Source: Halomonas beimenensis
GTDB lineage: Bacteria; Pseudomonadota; Gammaproteobacteria; Pseudomonadales; Halomonadaceae
Assembly: GCF_002549795.1 (NCBI RefSeq)
Contig: NZ_CP021435.1
Coordinates: 2,046,001-2,110,000 of the forward strand
Direction: 5' to 3'
Length of the DNA stretch: 64,000 bases
Shown in pieces: positions 10,201 through 18,688 of the stretch. A model generated the notes under the pieces. It made no database searches and was not told the origin of the DNA. It worked only from the letters and a program-made list of their open reading frames with translations. The translations under genes were made by a program, and so were the position numbers. Positions within the stretch are counted from its first letter, which is position 1. Each line of letters starts with the position of its first letter.

Positions 10201-11568
10201 ATGACCGACCCCCGCACCCAGATGCGCGTCCTGCGCGGTCCCCTGCTGAGCTTCGACGCCGACCCCGGCGACGACGACGCCCCGGCGCCGGACAGCGTCC
10301 GCTACCTGGAGGACGGCGCCCTCTGGCTGGTCGACGGCCAACTCCGCGCCGTCGCCGACTACGCCGAGCTGGCCCCCCACCTGCCGTCGGGCATCGAGGT
10401 GGTGGACTACTCGGGCAAGCTGATGATGCCGGGCTTCATCGACAGCCACGTGCACTACGTCCAGCTCGACATCATGGCCTCCTACGGCCGCCAGCTGCTC
10501 GACTGGCTCAACGACTACACCTTCCCCGAGGAGTGCCGCTTCGCCGAGCGCGCCCATGCCGAGGCCGTGGCCGAGGCCTTCCTCGACGAGTCGCTACGGG
10601 TGGGCACCACCACCGCCCAGGTGTTCTGCACCTCACACCCCGGCTCGGTGGACGCCTTCTTCGCCGCCGCCAGGCGCCGGGGCCTGCGCATGCTGGCCGG
10701 CAAGGTGCTGATGGACCGCCACGCCCCGGAGGCCCTGGTGGACGACACCCTGGGCGGGCTGCGCGACAGCGAGCGGCTGATCGGCGACTGGCACGGCAAG
10801 GGCCGGCTGGGCTACAGCCTGACGCCGCGCTTCGCGCCGACCTCGACCCGCGAGCAGCTCGAGGCCACCGGGGCCGTGCTGCGCAACGCCCCGGACCTGC
10901 ACCTGCAGACGCACCTCTCGGAGAACGAGGGCGAGATCGCCTGGGTGGCCGAGCTCTTTCCGGAATGCGAGGACTACCTGGGGGTCTACGAGCGTTACGG
11001 CCTGGTGGGGCCGCGCAGCACCTTCGCCCACGGCATCCACCTGGACCAGGGCATGCGCCGGCGCCTGGCCCAGGCCGGGGCCAACATCGCCTTCTGCCCC
11101 ACCTCCAACCTCTTCCTGGGCAGCGGCCTGTTCGATCGCCAGGCCTGCCGCGAGGCGGGACTCGCCACCAGCCTGGCCAGCGACGTGGGCGGCGGCACCG
11201 ACCTCTCCGGCCTGGCCACCCTCAAGGCCGCCTACCAGGTCGGCCAGCTGCTCGGCCAGCCGCTCACCGCCTGGCAGGGCTTCTACCGCCTGACCCTGGG
11301 CAACGCCCGGGCCCTGCACCTGGACGACCGGGTCGGCCGGCTGCGCGAGGGCGGCGAGGCCGACATCCTGGTCCTCGACCCCGAGGCCACGCCGCTGCTG
11401 GCCCGGCGCACCGCGCGCTGCCGCACGCTCGCCGAGCGGCTCTTCGCGCTGATGATGCTGGGCGACGACCGGGCGGTCCACGCCACCTGGGCGGACGGGC
11501 GCCTGGTTCACCGCCGCGACACGGCGGCTCACCGATCGACCGTCGAGGCGACGCCCCTCGACGACTAG
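10201..11568 (+). CDS. guaD: Guanine deaminase
   Basis: A 455-residue amidohydrolase that converts guanine to xanthine and ammonia in the cytoplasm. The metal-binding signature PGFIDSHVHYVQLD is at about residues 79-92. Further motifs typical of guanine deaminase are QTHLSEN (second metal His), FAHGIHLD, FCPTSNLFLGSG and SDVGGGTDLS with the metal-binding Asp. The length matches bacterial GuaD. The ATG at 10201 follows a good AGGAGAG box. It lies downstream of xdhC, separated by the dispersed repeat, so it may have its own promoter. Its product, xanthine, is the substrate of the xanthine dehydrogenase next door. Confidence 0.95.
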   Translation: MTDPRTQMRVLRGPLLSFDADPGDDDAPAPDSVRYLEDGALWLVDGQLRAVADYAELAPHLPSGIEVVDYSGKLMMPGFIDSHVHYVQLDIMASYGRQLLDWLNDYTFPEECRFAERAHAEAVAEAFLDESLRVGTTTAQVFCTSHPGSVDAFFAAARRRGLRMLAGKVLMDRHAPEALVDDTLGGLRDSERLIGDWHGKGRLGYSLTPRFAPTSTREQLEATGAVLRNAPDLHLQTHLSENEGEIAWVAELFPECEDYLGVYERYGLVGPRSTFAHGIHLDQGMRRRLAQAGANIAFCPTSNLFLGSGLFDRQACREAGLATSLASDVGGGTDLSGLATLKAAYQVGQLLGQPLTAWQGFYRLTLGNARALHLDDRVGRLREGGEADILVLDPEATPLLARRTARCRTLAERLFALMMLGDDRAVHATWADGRLVHRRDTAAHRSTVEATPLDD

Positions 11569-11591
11569 TGGAGTTGGGTGTGGTACCCCTT

Positions 11592-11625
11592 GGGCGGCGC
11601 CGTCGCGGACGGGCCGCCCCTTTTT
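11592..11625 (+). terminator. Rho-independent terminator of guaD
   Basis: The stem GGGCGGC (11592-11598) pairs with GCCGCCC (11613-11619) and is followed by CTTTTT. It starts 23 bases after the guaD stop codon. Confidence 0.8.
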
Positions 11626-11682
11626 ATGGTGCTTCGCGAATGAGGCTGAAACAGGTTACGCCCGGTGTCGGCCGGATAAGCC

Positions 11683-11768
11683 GTGTAGGGCGGGTAAGCG
11701 AGCCTGCGAGCGCACCCGCGATGCCTCGCGGGCCAGCACTGGTGGATGCGCTAACGCTTATCCACCCT
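11683..11768. repeat. REP-like palindromic intergenic element, target of the IS110 insertion
   Basis: There are two imperfect hairpins: GCGGGT...ACCCGC, and GGTGGAT-GCG-CTAA-CGC-TT-ATCCACC at 11741-11766. The IS110-family element begins exactly at the foot of the second hairpin. The bases following the element at 13213 onward (CTACACGGGCGC) look like the severed other side of the same element. IS110-family transposons are known to favour REP-type sites. Only the left part is seen intact, so copy number elsewhere cannot be judged. Confidence 0.5.
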
Positions 11769-11953
11769 TGTGTCTCTCCAGTGGGGAGTGATTAGCTACC
11801 ACCCCCACGGCCTGGGAGAAACCCGGATCTACCCTGACGGTTTCGAACCTGTTCCGTAGATTGGTCTCCCAGGCTTCTATCTCGCAAACCTGAACGGTAT
11901 CCAATGCCCCCTTCCGGCGAGGAGAGGCTGTACGCACAAGGGAAAGTGGTGAG

Positions 11954-12091
11954 ATGGCACATATCGGCATCGATATCGGCAAGAAGAAACTGGATTGCCT
12001 TGTGTCTCTCCAGTGGGGAGTGATTAGCTACCACCCCCACGGCCTGGGAGAAACCCGGATCTACCCTGACGGTTTCGAACCTGTTCCGTAG
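11954..12091 (+). pseudogene. Truncated IS110 transposase start (duplicated left end)
   Basis: The ATG at 11954 begins the same 15 residues as the intact transposase (MAHIGIDIGKKKLDC). It then runs out of homology at the tandem junction into leader sequence and stops at 12091 after 45 codons. It retains the first catalytic Asp but nothing else of the RuvC-like domain. It is a by-product of the left-end duplication, not a functional gene. Confidence 0.85.
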
Positions 12092-12185
12092 ATTGGTCTC
12101 CCAGGCTTCTATCTCGCAAACCTGAACGGTATCCAATGCCCCCTTCCGGCGAGGAGAGGCTGTACGCACAAGGGAAAGTGGTGAG
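11999..12185 (+). ncRNA. Candidate bridge RNA of the IS110 element
   Basis: This is the 187-base non-coding left end of the complete element, close to the 177 nt of the bridge RNA described for IS621. ATCTACCCT at 12059-12067 matches the genomic target ATCCACCCT at 11760-11768 at 8 of 9 positions; the one difference would form a G-U wobble with the bottom strand. GTAG at 12088-12091 is complementary to the core plus AC of the right target. CACAAG at 12167-12172 is complementary to the element's own left end CTTGTG, as expected of a right donor guide. A second identical copy lies at 11767-11953. Confidence 0.55.
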
Positions 12186-13175
12186 ATGGCACATATCGGC
12201 ATCGATATCGGCAAGAAGAAACTGGATTGCCTCTGGCTTCGTGATATGGAGAAGGGCAAGGTCAAAACCAAGGTCTTTACCAATCGGCACCAGGATTATC
12301 CAGCGCTGCTGGACTGGCTGACCCGGCAGACCGGTGAGTCTCCCGAAGCGTTGCATGTCTACATGGAAGCCACGGGGATCTACCATGAGCCCCTGGCTTA
12401 TTGGCTCCATGAGGCTGGCGTCAATGTCTACGTGCTCAACCCCGCACACGCGCATCATTATGCCAAGAGTGCAGGTCGCCTTCACAAGACGGACAAGGCA
12501 GACAGCCGTGTCCTAGCAGAGTTCGGCGCGTCCCGAAGCCACCGGCGGTGGACACCGGAGCCTGAAGAAACGCGTGAGCTGAAGCGCCTGGTGGCGCGCC
12601 TCGAAGCGGTTTATCAGGATATTCAGCGCGAAAAGAATCGTCTCGAGAAAGCTCAATTCAGCCGTGATACAGGGGCCGAGACCTCGATCGGCCATGTCCT
12701 GGCGGCCCTGGAGCGCGAAGCCAAGCGCTTACAGGAGGAGATCGAGACGCACCTCGACCGCCATGATCATCTAAAACGAGATCGACAGTTGCTGATGAGC
12801 ATTCCTGGCATCGGTCCCGGGCTTTCCACAAGGCTGGTCGCGGTCCTGCGAAGCCGACCATTCGAGAGTGCTCGACAGGCGGCCGCTTTCCTGGGGCTCG
12901 TGCCGACGTATTACACCTCTGGCACGTCGGTCAAGAAGACACCAACCCTCTCCAAGACGGGGAGTGCCGTGATGCGTCGGAAGTTGTACATGGGAGCCGT
13001 GGTGGCCATGACACACAACCCGGATATCCAGGCGCAATATGCCCGGCTGAAGGCACGAGGGAAGCACAGCATGTCGGCCCTCGGGGCGGCCATGCGTAAG
13101 CTGGTGCATATCGCCTATGGCGTCCTGAAGACGCAAACCGAGTATCGACCCCAACCCATCCCTGCGGGGGGTTGA
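12186..13175 (+). CDS. IS110-family DEDD transposase/recombinase
   Basis: A 329-residue recombinase. The N-terminal RuvC-like domain has the DEDD tetrad visible as D7 (IGIDIGK), E61 (YMEATG), D103 and D106 (KTDKADS). A coiled-coil stretch spans about residues 130-195. The C-terminal Tnp2 (transposase_20) domain has SIPGIGPGLSTRL and YYTSGTSVKKTPTLSKTGS, including the likely catalytic Ser245. Members of this family recombine donor and target DNA guided by an RNA from the element's own end. Base composition is less GC-rich than the neighbouring genes, as expected of an imported element. The frame is intact, so the element could be active. It separates guaD from the adenine deaminase gene. Confidence 0.93.
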   Translation: MAHIGIDIGKKKLDCLWLRDMEKGKVKTKVFTNRHQDYPALLDWLTRQTGESPEALHVYMEATGIYHEPLAYWLHEAGVNVYVLNPAHAHHYAKSAGRLHKTDKADSRVLAEFGASRSHRRWTPEPEETRELKRLVARLEAVYQDIQREKNRLEKAQFSRDTGAETSIGHVLAALEREAKRLQEEIETHLDRHDHLKRDRQLLMSIPGIGPGLSTRLVAVLRSRPFESARQAAAFLGLVPTYYTSGTSVKKTPTLSKTGSAVMRRKLYMGAVVAMTHNPDIQAQYARLKARGKHSMSALGAAMRKLVHIAYGVLKTQTEYRPQPIPAGG

Positions 13176-13263
13176 GGTCGGTCGGGAGAGACGGTATCTA
13201 CCTGGCACGCGGCTACACGGGCGCTCCCCGGTGAAGCGCGATGAACCGGTTATCCCGCCGAGG

Positions 13264-14259
13264 TCAGCGACAGGCCGCCAGACGGTCGCGCAGCTCGGCG
13301 CGACGCCCCTCGTCCATGAAGGCGGCCTCGATCGCGTTGCCGGCCAGGGCCAGGAAGACCTCCCGGCTCCAGCCGAAGGCCCGCCGGCAAGCTATGTAGT
13401 TGTCCAGCAGGCCGCCGCCGAAGTAGGCGGGGTCGTCGGAGTTCAGGGTGATGTTCAGGCCGGCATCGAGCATGGCCGGCAGGGGATGATCCTCGAGACG
13501 CTCGACGACCCTGAGACGCAGGTTGGAGAGCGGGCAGACGGTCAGCACCATGGCCTCCTCCCGCAGCCGCTCGACCAGGGTCGGGTCCTCCAGGCAGCGC
13601 ACCCCATGGTCGATGCGGCAGACGTCCAGCACGTCAAGGGCCTCGAGGATGTAGTCCGGCGGCCCCTCCTCGCCGGCGTGGGCGACACGGGCCAGCCCCA
13701 GGGACCTGGCGCGCTGGAAGGCCTCGGCGAACTTGGCCGGCGGATGGCCGAGCTCGGCGCTGTCGAGCCCGACGGCGTCGAGGGTCTCCCAGTAGGGGGC
13801 GGCACGTTCCAGCAGGTCGAGCGCCTCCTCGGCGGGCCGGTCGCGCAGGAAGGCCAGGATCAGCGCCGAGGACAGGTCCAGCTCGCGTTCGGCCCGGCGC
13901 CGCGCCCGGCCCAGCCCCTCCATCACCGTGGCGAGCTCGATGCCCCGAGCCAGGTGGGCCTGGGGATCGACGTGCATCTCCACGTGGACCACCCCTTCGG
14001 CCGCGGCGCGGCGGAAGTAGTCCATGGCCAGGTCCTCGAAGTCCTGGGCGGTGCGCAGCACGCTCATGCCCTGGTAGTAGAGGTCGAGGAAGGACTGCAG
14101 GTCGGAAAAGTCGTAGGCGGCCCGGATCGCCCCCACGGAGTCGTAGGACAGGTGCACCCCGTTGCGATCGGCGAGCGTCAGCATCAGCTCGGGTTCCAGG
14201 GTGCCCTCGATGTGCAGATGGAGTTCGGCCTTGGGCAGGGCCTTGAGGAAATCCCGCAT
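13264..14259 (-). CDS. add: Adenine/adenosine deaminase (metal-dependent, ADE-like subgroup)
   Basis: A 331-residue TIM-barrel hydrolase. The zinc ligands HLH are at residues 14-16, followed by VAHAGEEGPP, IDHGVRCLED and NSDDPAYFGG. The segments VGLDSAELGHPPAKF and ITLNSDDPAYFGG resemble the adenine deaminases of the adenosine-deaminase superfamily (Pseudomonas type, which make hypoxanthine from adenine) more than classical adenosine deaminase. The substrate call is inferred from that similarity and from the purine context. The start at 14259 has a GAGGTG box. The frame is open far upstream, but that part is the antisense of cydC. It lies 26 bases downstream of cydC on the same strand and might be co-transcribed with the cyd genes. 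Confidence 0.9.
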   Translation of the reverse strand: MRDFLKALPKAELHLHIEGTLEPELMLTLADRNGVHLSYDSVGAIRAAYDFSDLQSFLDLYYQGMSVLRTAQDFEDLAMDYFRRAAAEGVVHVEMHVDPQAHLARGIELATVMEGLGRARRRAERELDLSSALILAFLRDRPAEEALDLLERAAPYWETLDAVGLDSAELGHPPAKFAEAFQRARSLGLARVAHAGEEGPPDYILEALDVLDVCRIDHGVRCLEDPTLVERLREEAMVLTVCPLSNLRLRVVERLEDHPLPAMLDAGLNITLNSDDPAYFGGGLLDNYIACRRAFGWSREVFLALAGNAIEAAFMDEGRRAELRDRLAACR

Positions 14260-14285
14260 GATGCACCTCGCGTCGACGCTTTGCC

Positions 14286-16022
14286 CTATCCTGAAAGATT
14301 CCTCACGGGGGCGCAAAGCCCCCTTCGGGACCCGGTGACCAACGCTTGCCAACGATGCACCCCCGGGGGCGACGTCTCCCCACGCCGGGCGTGCACCAGG
14401 AAGAGGGCGCTGCGCCCCGCGAGCCAGCGGTCGAGCCGGCCGGCGATGCGTCCGGCGAGCGCCGGGTCGAGGCCGGCGAAGGGCTCGTCGAGGATCACCA
14501 GCCCCGGATCGCGAAGCAGCAGCCGGGCCAGCGCCAGGCGGCGAGCCTGGCCCCCGGAGAGTCGCCGACCGCCCTCGCCCACCCGGGTCTCGAGCCCCCG
14601 CGGCAGGGCCGCCGCCCAGTCCGCCAGTTCCACCGTCGCCAGCGCCGCCCAGAGCCGTGCCGCCTCCGCCTCGGGGGCGGCGAGGCGCAGGTTGGCCGCC
14701 AGGCTGTCGTCGAAGAGCTCGGTCGACTGGGTCAGGCAGGCCACGGCGTCGGTCCGCCGCCTCGGGTCCAGCGTCTCGGGGGCCAGGCCGGCCAGGCGCA
14801 CCGCGCCGGCATCGGGGAGGAGCTGGCCGGTGAGCAGTGACGCCAGGCTGGACTTGCCGCTTCCCGAGGCGCCGTGGACGGCCAGCCGTTCTCCCGGGGC
14901 CAGGTGGAGGGCGAAGTCCTCGAACACCGGGGTCAGGCTTCCCGGATAGCGCAGCGTGACACCCTCCAGGCTCACGGAGAGCGGTCCCGCGGACACCCCC
15001 GGGCTCGGCCCGCGGGGTTCGGGCCGGCGCACGGCGTCCAGGGCATTGAGTCGCTCCGCGGCGGCCAGGGTGCCGCCGGCCTGGGTGAAGGCCAGGGGCA
15101 AGGCCGCGAGCGCCTCCTGCAGGGCCAGCACCGCCAGGGGCGTCATCACCATCACCGGCCCGGACAGCGCCCCGGCCTGCCAGGCCCGGGCCGCGAGCCA
15201 GAAGGCGGCGAGCCAGGCCAGCCCCACCGCGAGCCCCGCCAGGGCCTGCCCCAGGGCGCCGACGAGCCCCAGGCGGCGCTGGTCGGCAAGCAGGCGGTCC
15301 TCGATGACGGCGAGTCGCCGCCGCTGGGCGGCGAGGGACCCGTAGGCCTCGAGCTCGGCGAGCCCCTGGAAGCCTTCCAGGGTGGCGCCCCGCAGCGCTT
15401 CCAGCTCGGCCACCCGTCGACGGCTCGCGGCCAGGCCCAGGCGCGCCTGGCCCAGGGTCAGCCATAGCCAGGCGACGCCGAGCAGCGCCGCCACGGCGAG
15501 CCCCACCGCCGGGGACCAGAGCGCCAGGAAGGCGGAGAGGGCGAGGATCGCCGTCAACGCCACCCCGGCCGGCGCCAGCAGGCGCAGGAAGAGGCCGTCC
15601 AGGGTGTCGATGTCGGCGGTGAGGCGATTCAGCCAGTCGCTGGCGCGGCGACGGGCCAGCGCCCGGGCGTCGAGGCCGGCGAGCACGGCGAACATCCGGC
15701 CGCGAAGGTCGGCCAGCAGGCGCAACACGGTGTCGTGGTTGTAGAGGCGCTCGCCATAGCGAGCCACCGTGCGGGTCAGGGCGAAGGCGCGGATGCCGCC
15801 CCCGGGCACATAGACATCGAGGGTCAGTGCCGCGCCCGCCGCCATGGCCAACCCTGCCAGACCGGTGGCGGTGATAAACCAGCCGGACAGGGCCAGCAAT
15901 CCCAGGGCGGCCGCCAGGGCCAGGGCCATCAGGGCCGCCCCGGCCAGCAGCCGGCCCCGACGCCGTCCCAGCAGCCGCAGCCAGGGGGCCAGGGTGGCGA
16001 GTGGCGTTCGGCCGTCAGCCAT
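14286..16022 (-). CDS. cydC: Heterodimeric ABC exporter subunit CydC
   Basis: A 578-residue ABC half-transporter. Six transmembrane helices occupy residues about 20-310. The ATPase domain has Walker [10 protein letters not shown], signature LSGGQARRLALAR and Walker B LVILDEPFAGLDP. With CydD it forms the inner-membrane transporter needed for cytochrome bd assembly; reported substrates are thiols and, more recently, haem. It overlaps the end of cydD by eight bases (start 16022, cydD stop at 16015), so the two are translationally coupled. The C-terminus after the H-loop (LVHARRGE) is a little divergent from the family norm, but the frame is intact. Confidence 0.93.
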   Translation of the reverse strand: MADGRTPLATLAPWLRLLGRRRGRLLAGAALMALALAAALGLLALSGWFITATGLAGLAMAAGAALTLDVYVPGGGIRAFALTRTVARYGERLYNHDTVLRLLADLRGRMFAVLAGLDARALARRRASDWLNRLTADIDTLDGLFLRLLAPAGVALTAILALSAFLALWSPAVGLAVAALLGVAWLWLTLGQARLGLAASRRRVAELEALRGATLEGFQGLAELEAYGSLAAQRRRLAVIEDRLLADQRRLGLVGALGQALAGLAVGLAWLAAFWLAARAWQAGALSGPVMVMTPLAVLALQEALAALPLAFTQAGGTLAAAERLNALDAVRRPEPRGPSPGVSAGPLSVSLEGVTLRYPGSLTPVFEDFALHLAPGERLAVHGASGSGKSSLASLLTGQLLPDAGAVRLAGLAPETLDPRRRTDAVACLTQSTELFDDSLAANLRLAAPEAEAARLWAALATVELADWAAALPRGLETRVGEGGRRLSGGQARRLALARLLLRDPGLVILDEPFAGLDPALAGRIAGRLDRWLAGRSALFLVHARRGETSPPGVHRWQALVTGSRRGLCAPVRNLSG

Positions 16023-17679
16023 GCCCCGCCTCCTCGAGACGCCCGTGGACGAGGCGCAGGTGACGATCGGCCAGCGCCAGGGGCGCGGCCTGGTGACTGG
16101 CGATCACCAGGGTGCGCCCCGCGGCGGCCAGCGCCCCCAGGGCCTCGAGGACCTCCGCCTCGCTGGCGGCGTCCAGGCTGGCGGTGGGCTCGTCGAGCAG
16201 CACCAGCGGCGCCTCGGAGAGGAAGACCCGAGCCAGGGCCAGGCGCTGGGCCTGGCCGCCGGAGAGCCCCGCCCCCCGCTCGCCGAGCGACGTGGCCACC
16301 CCCTCGGGCAGGGTCGCCACCAGCTCGCCCAGACCGGCGGCGGCCAGCGCCCGCGCCAGGGCCGCCGGGTCGGCGTCGGGGGCCCCCAGGCGCAGGTTGT
16401 CCGCCAGGCTGCCCTGGATCAGCAAGGGGCGCTGATCCATCCAGGCGAAGGTCACGCCCCCGGCCAGGCGACGCTCGCCCGTCTCGGGGGCGACGAAGCC
16501 GGCCAGCAGCTGCAGCAGGGTCGACTTGCCCGCCCCGGAGGGGCCGCTGACCGCCAGGATCTCCCCCCGGTACAGCGCCAGGTCCAGGGGGCCCAGCACC
16601 CGGCCCCGCTCGGGGTGATCCACCGTCACCCCTTCGAGCTCGACCAGGGCAAGGGGATCCCGGGTCGGCGCCGGCCTGCCGGCCGGGCGACGCGGTCGTT
16701 CCTCCAGCAGCGTCACCATGCCGTCGGCGGCCCCCAGGGCCGCCGCCCGGTCATGGTAGTGCTGGGCCAGGCTCCGCAAGGGCTGGAAGAACTCCGGGGC
16801 CAGCAGCAACACCAAGAGCCCGGAGAACAGCGTCAGCTCATCGGCCGGCCCGAAGGTGATATAGCCGAGCAGGCCGAAGCCCACGTAGATGGCCACCACC
16901 GCGATGGCCACGGCGGCGAAGAACTCGAGCACCGCCGAGGACAGGAAGGCCAGGCGCAGGGTTCGCAGGCTGCGCCGCCGGTAGTCGTCGGCGGCGGCGT
17001 GCACCTCCGCCGTGGCCGCCTCCGTACGCCCGAACAGCTGCAGGGTGGCGATGCCCCTCACCCGGTCGATGAAGTGCCGCGAGAGCCGGGCCACGGCGTC
17101 GAACTGGTCGCGGTTGAGGCGTTCGGCGCCCATGCCCACCAGGGCCATGAACAGCGGGATCAGGGGGGCGGCGAGCAGCAGGAAGAGCGCGGCCAGCCAG
17201 TCGAGCCAGGCCACCACGCCGAGCACCATCAGCGGCAGGCCGACGGCCAGGTATTGCTGGGGCAGGAAGCGCGCCACATGGCCGTCCAGCGCCTCCACCT
17301 GATCGACCACCCGCTGCGCCAGGCTGGCACTGTGGTGGCCGGTCAGCCCCACCGGCCCCAGCCGCTCCAGGTGATCGAGCAATTCGGCACGGGCCCGGCG
17401 GCGCAGGCGCAGGCTGGCGGCGAGGCCCGAAGCCTCCTGCCCCCACTGGGCCAGGGCGCGCACGGCCAGGAGCCCGGCCAGCCCGGCCAGCGCGGGCATC
17501 AGCTCGGCGAGCGAACGGCCCTCCACCAGCAAGGCGCTGACCAGCCAGGCCAGCAGCGCCAGCTGGGCCAGGGTCGAGACCCCGGCGACCAGGCCGCAGG
17601 CCACCGCCAGGGCAAGGCGCGGCCGCTCGACGCCCTCCAGGCGGGCCAGCCAGGCCCGTGCGATCGGTGCGTCCGCCAT
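16015..17679 (-). CDS. cydD: Heterodimeric ABC exporter subunit CydD
   Basis: A 554-residue ABC half-transporter and partner of CydC. The transmembrane domain spans residues about 25-300. The nucleotide-binding domain has Walker A GPSGAGKSTLL, signature LSGGQAQRLALAR and Walker B LVLLDEPTASLD. Only four bases separate it from cydB upstream, and it overlaps cydC downstream, giving the gene order cydA-cydB-cydD-cydC. Having the exporter in the same operon as the oxidase it matures is a common arrangement outside E. coli. Confidence 0.93.
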   Translation of the reverse strand: MADAPIARAWLARLEGVERPRLALAVACGLVAGVSTLAQLALLAWLVSALLVEGRSLAELMPALAGLAGLLAVRALAQWGQEASGLAASLRLRRRARAELLDHLERLGPVGLTGHHSASLAQRVVDQVEALDGHVARFLPQQYLAVGLPLMVLGVVAWLDWLAALFLLLAAPLIPLFMALVGMGAERLNRDQFDAVARLSRHFIDRVRGIATLQLFGRTEAATAEVHAAADDYRRRSLRTLRLAFLSSAVLEFFAAVAIAVVAIYVGFGLLGYITFGPADELTLFSGLLVLLLAPEFFQPLRSLAQHYHDRAAALGAADGMVTLLEERPRRPAGRPAPTRDPLALVELEGVTVDHPERGRVLGPLDLALYRGEILAVSGPSGAGKSTLLQLLAGFVAPETGERRLAGGVTFAWMDQRPLLIQGSLADNLRLGAPDADPAALARALAAAGLGELVATLPEGVATSLGERGAGLSGGQAQRLALARVFLSEAPLVLLDEPTASLDAASEAEVLEALGALAAAGRTLVIASHQAAPLALADRHLRLVHGRLEEAGHG

Positions 17680-17683
17680 GGCC

Positions 17684-18685
17684 TCAGTGGTATCCCTCGC
17701 CCTCGCGGACCTTGCCGCGGAACACCCAATACGTCCAGGCGGTATAGGCCAGCACGATGGGAATGACGAAGAGCATGCCGAGCAGCAGGAAGAGCTGGGA
17801 CTCGGGGGCCGAGGCGGCGTCCCAGAGCGTATGGTCCGGCGGGACGATCACCGGCCACTTGCTGGCCACCAGCCCCAGGTAGGTGAAGGCGAACAGCCCC
17901 AGGGTGGCGACGAAGGGCTGCCCCTCGCGCCGCTCGCTCACGGACCGCCACAGCCAGGCCGCGCTGGCCAGCGCCAGCACCGGGAAGACCCAGAGCAGGT
18001 GCAGATGGCCGAACCAGCGATCCCGGACCGCGGCGTCGACGAAGGGGGTCCACAGGCTGATGATCGCGAACACGGCCAGCACCGCCAGCAGCAGCTTCGG
18101 CGCCAGCCGATAGGCCCAGTCCTGGGTGTGTCCCTCGGACTTCATGATGAGCCAGGTGGCGCCCAGCAGCGCATAGCCGGCCATGAGTCCCAGCCCGGTG
18201 AGCACGGTGAAGGGCGTCAGCCAGTCCAGCGCTCCCCCCACGTAGACGAAGTCCTCCACGGCGAAGCCCTGGATATAGGCGCCGACCACCGCGCCCTGGG
18301 CGAAGGCCGCCACCGCCGATCCCCAGCTGAAGGCCCGGTTCCACCAGCGGCGGTTGCGGTGGGACTTGAAGCGGAACTCGAAGGCGATGCCCCGGAAGAT
18401 CAGCCCGGCGAGCATCAGGAAGACGCCGATGTAGAGCGCCGGCAGGAACACCGAGTAGACCAGCGGGAAGGCGGCCAGCAGGCCGGCGCCGCCCAGCACC
18501 AGCCAGGTCTCGTTGCCGTCCCACACCGGCGCCACCGAGTTCATCATCACGTCCCGACTGCCCTCGTCCGGAGCGAAGGGGAAGAGGATCCCCACCCCCA
18601 GGTCGAAGCCGTCCATGAGCACGTACATGATCACCCCGAAGCCGATGATCACGGCCCAGATCAACGACAGATCGAACATTTCCAT
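17684..18685 (-). CDS. cydB: Cytochrome bd-type ubiquinol oxidase subunit II
   Basis: A 333-residue inner-membrane protein with about eight or nine helices. Family motifs are MDGFDLGVGILFPF near residue 25, SVAPVWDGNETWLVLGG near 50-66 and PFVATLGLFAFTYLG near the C-terminus. The short length (about 335 rather than the roughly 380 residues of E. coli CydB) matches CioB-type subunits. It starts with ATG at 18685, three bases after the cydA stop, and is followed by cydD at a four-base gap. Confidence 0.93.
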   Translation of the reverse strand: MEMFDLSLIWAVIIGFGVIMYVLMDGFDLGVGILFPFAPDEGSRDVMMNSVAPVWDGNETWLVLGGAGLLAAFPLVYSVFLPALYIGVFLMLAGLIFRGIAFEFRFKSHRNRRWWNRAFSWGSAVAAFAQGAVVGAYIQGFAVEDFVYVGGALDWLTPFTVLTGLGLMAGYALLGATWLIMKSEGHTQDWAYRLAPKLLLAVLAVFAIISLWTPFVDAAVRDRWFGHLHLLWVFPVLALASAAWLWRSVSERREGQPFVATLGLFAFTYLGLVASKWPVIVPPDHTLWDAASAPESQLFLLLGMLFVIPIVLAYTAWTYWVFRGKVREGEGYH

Positions 18686-18688
18686 GGC

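Larger units (their letters stand above)
11766..12232 (+). repeat. 232-bp direct tandem duplication of the IS110 left end
   Basis: Bases 11766-12000 recur at 11998-12232 with a 232-base period, overlapping by the three bases CCT. I see no differences between the copies. Each unit holds the whole 5-prime leader and the first 15 codons of the transposase. The flawless identity means the duplication is recent. Confidence 0.95.
11767..13214 (+). mobile_element. IS110-family insertion sequence with tandemly duplicated left end
   Basis: The boundaries are proposed from the two-base core CT, present at 11767-11768 (left), 11999-12000 (left end of the complete copy) and 13213-13214 (right). The complete copy, 11999-13212, has a 187-base 5-prime non-coding leader, a 329-codon DEDD transposase and only 37 bases after the stop. 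There are no terminal inverted repeats or target duplications. This layout is that of the IS110 group, where the long 5-prime end encodes the bridge RNA. The first 232 bases are a repeat of the left end. Confidence 0.75.

Noticed and set aside
11641-11682. A further gene fragment between the guaD terminator and the REP-like element
   Set aside because: No frame longer than a few codons with coding character; the stretch appears to be plain spacer.
11792-12485. Minus-strand open frames across the IS110 left end
   Set aside because: They arise from the reverse complement of the leader and transposase, and repeat themselves because of the tandem duplication; no homology.
13264-15465. A fused 733-residue protein joining an extra domain to adenosine deaminase
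   Set aside because: The upstream half is the wrong frame of cydC. Deaminase homology starts at ATG 14259, which has its own ribosome binding site.
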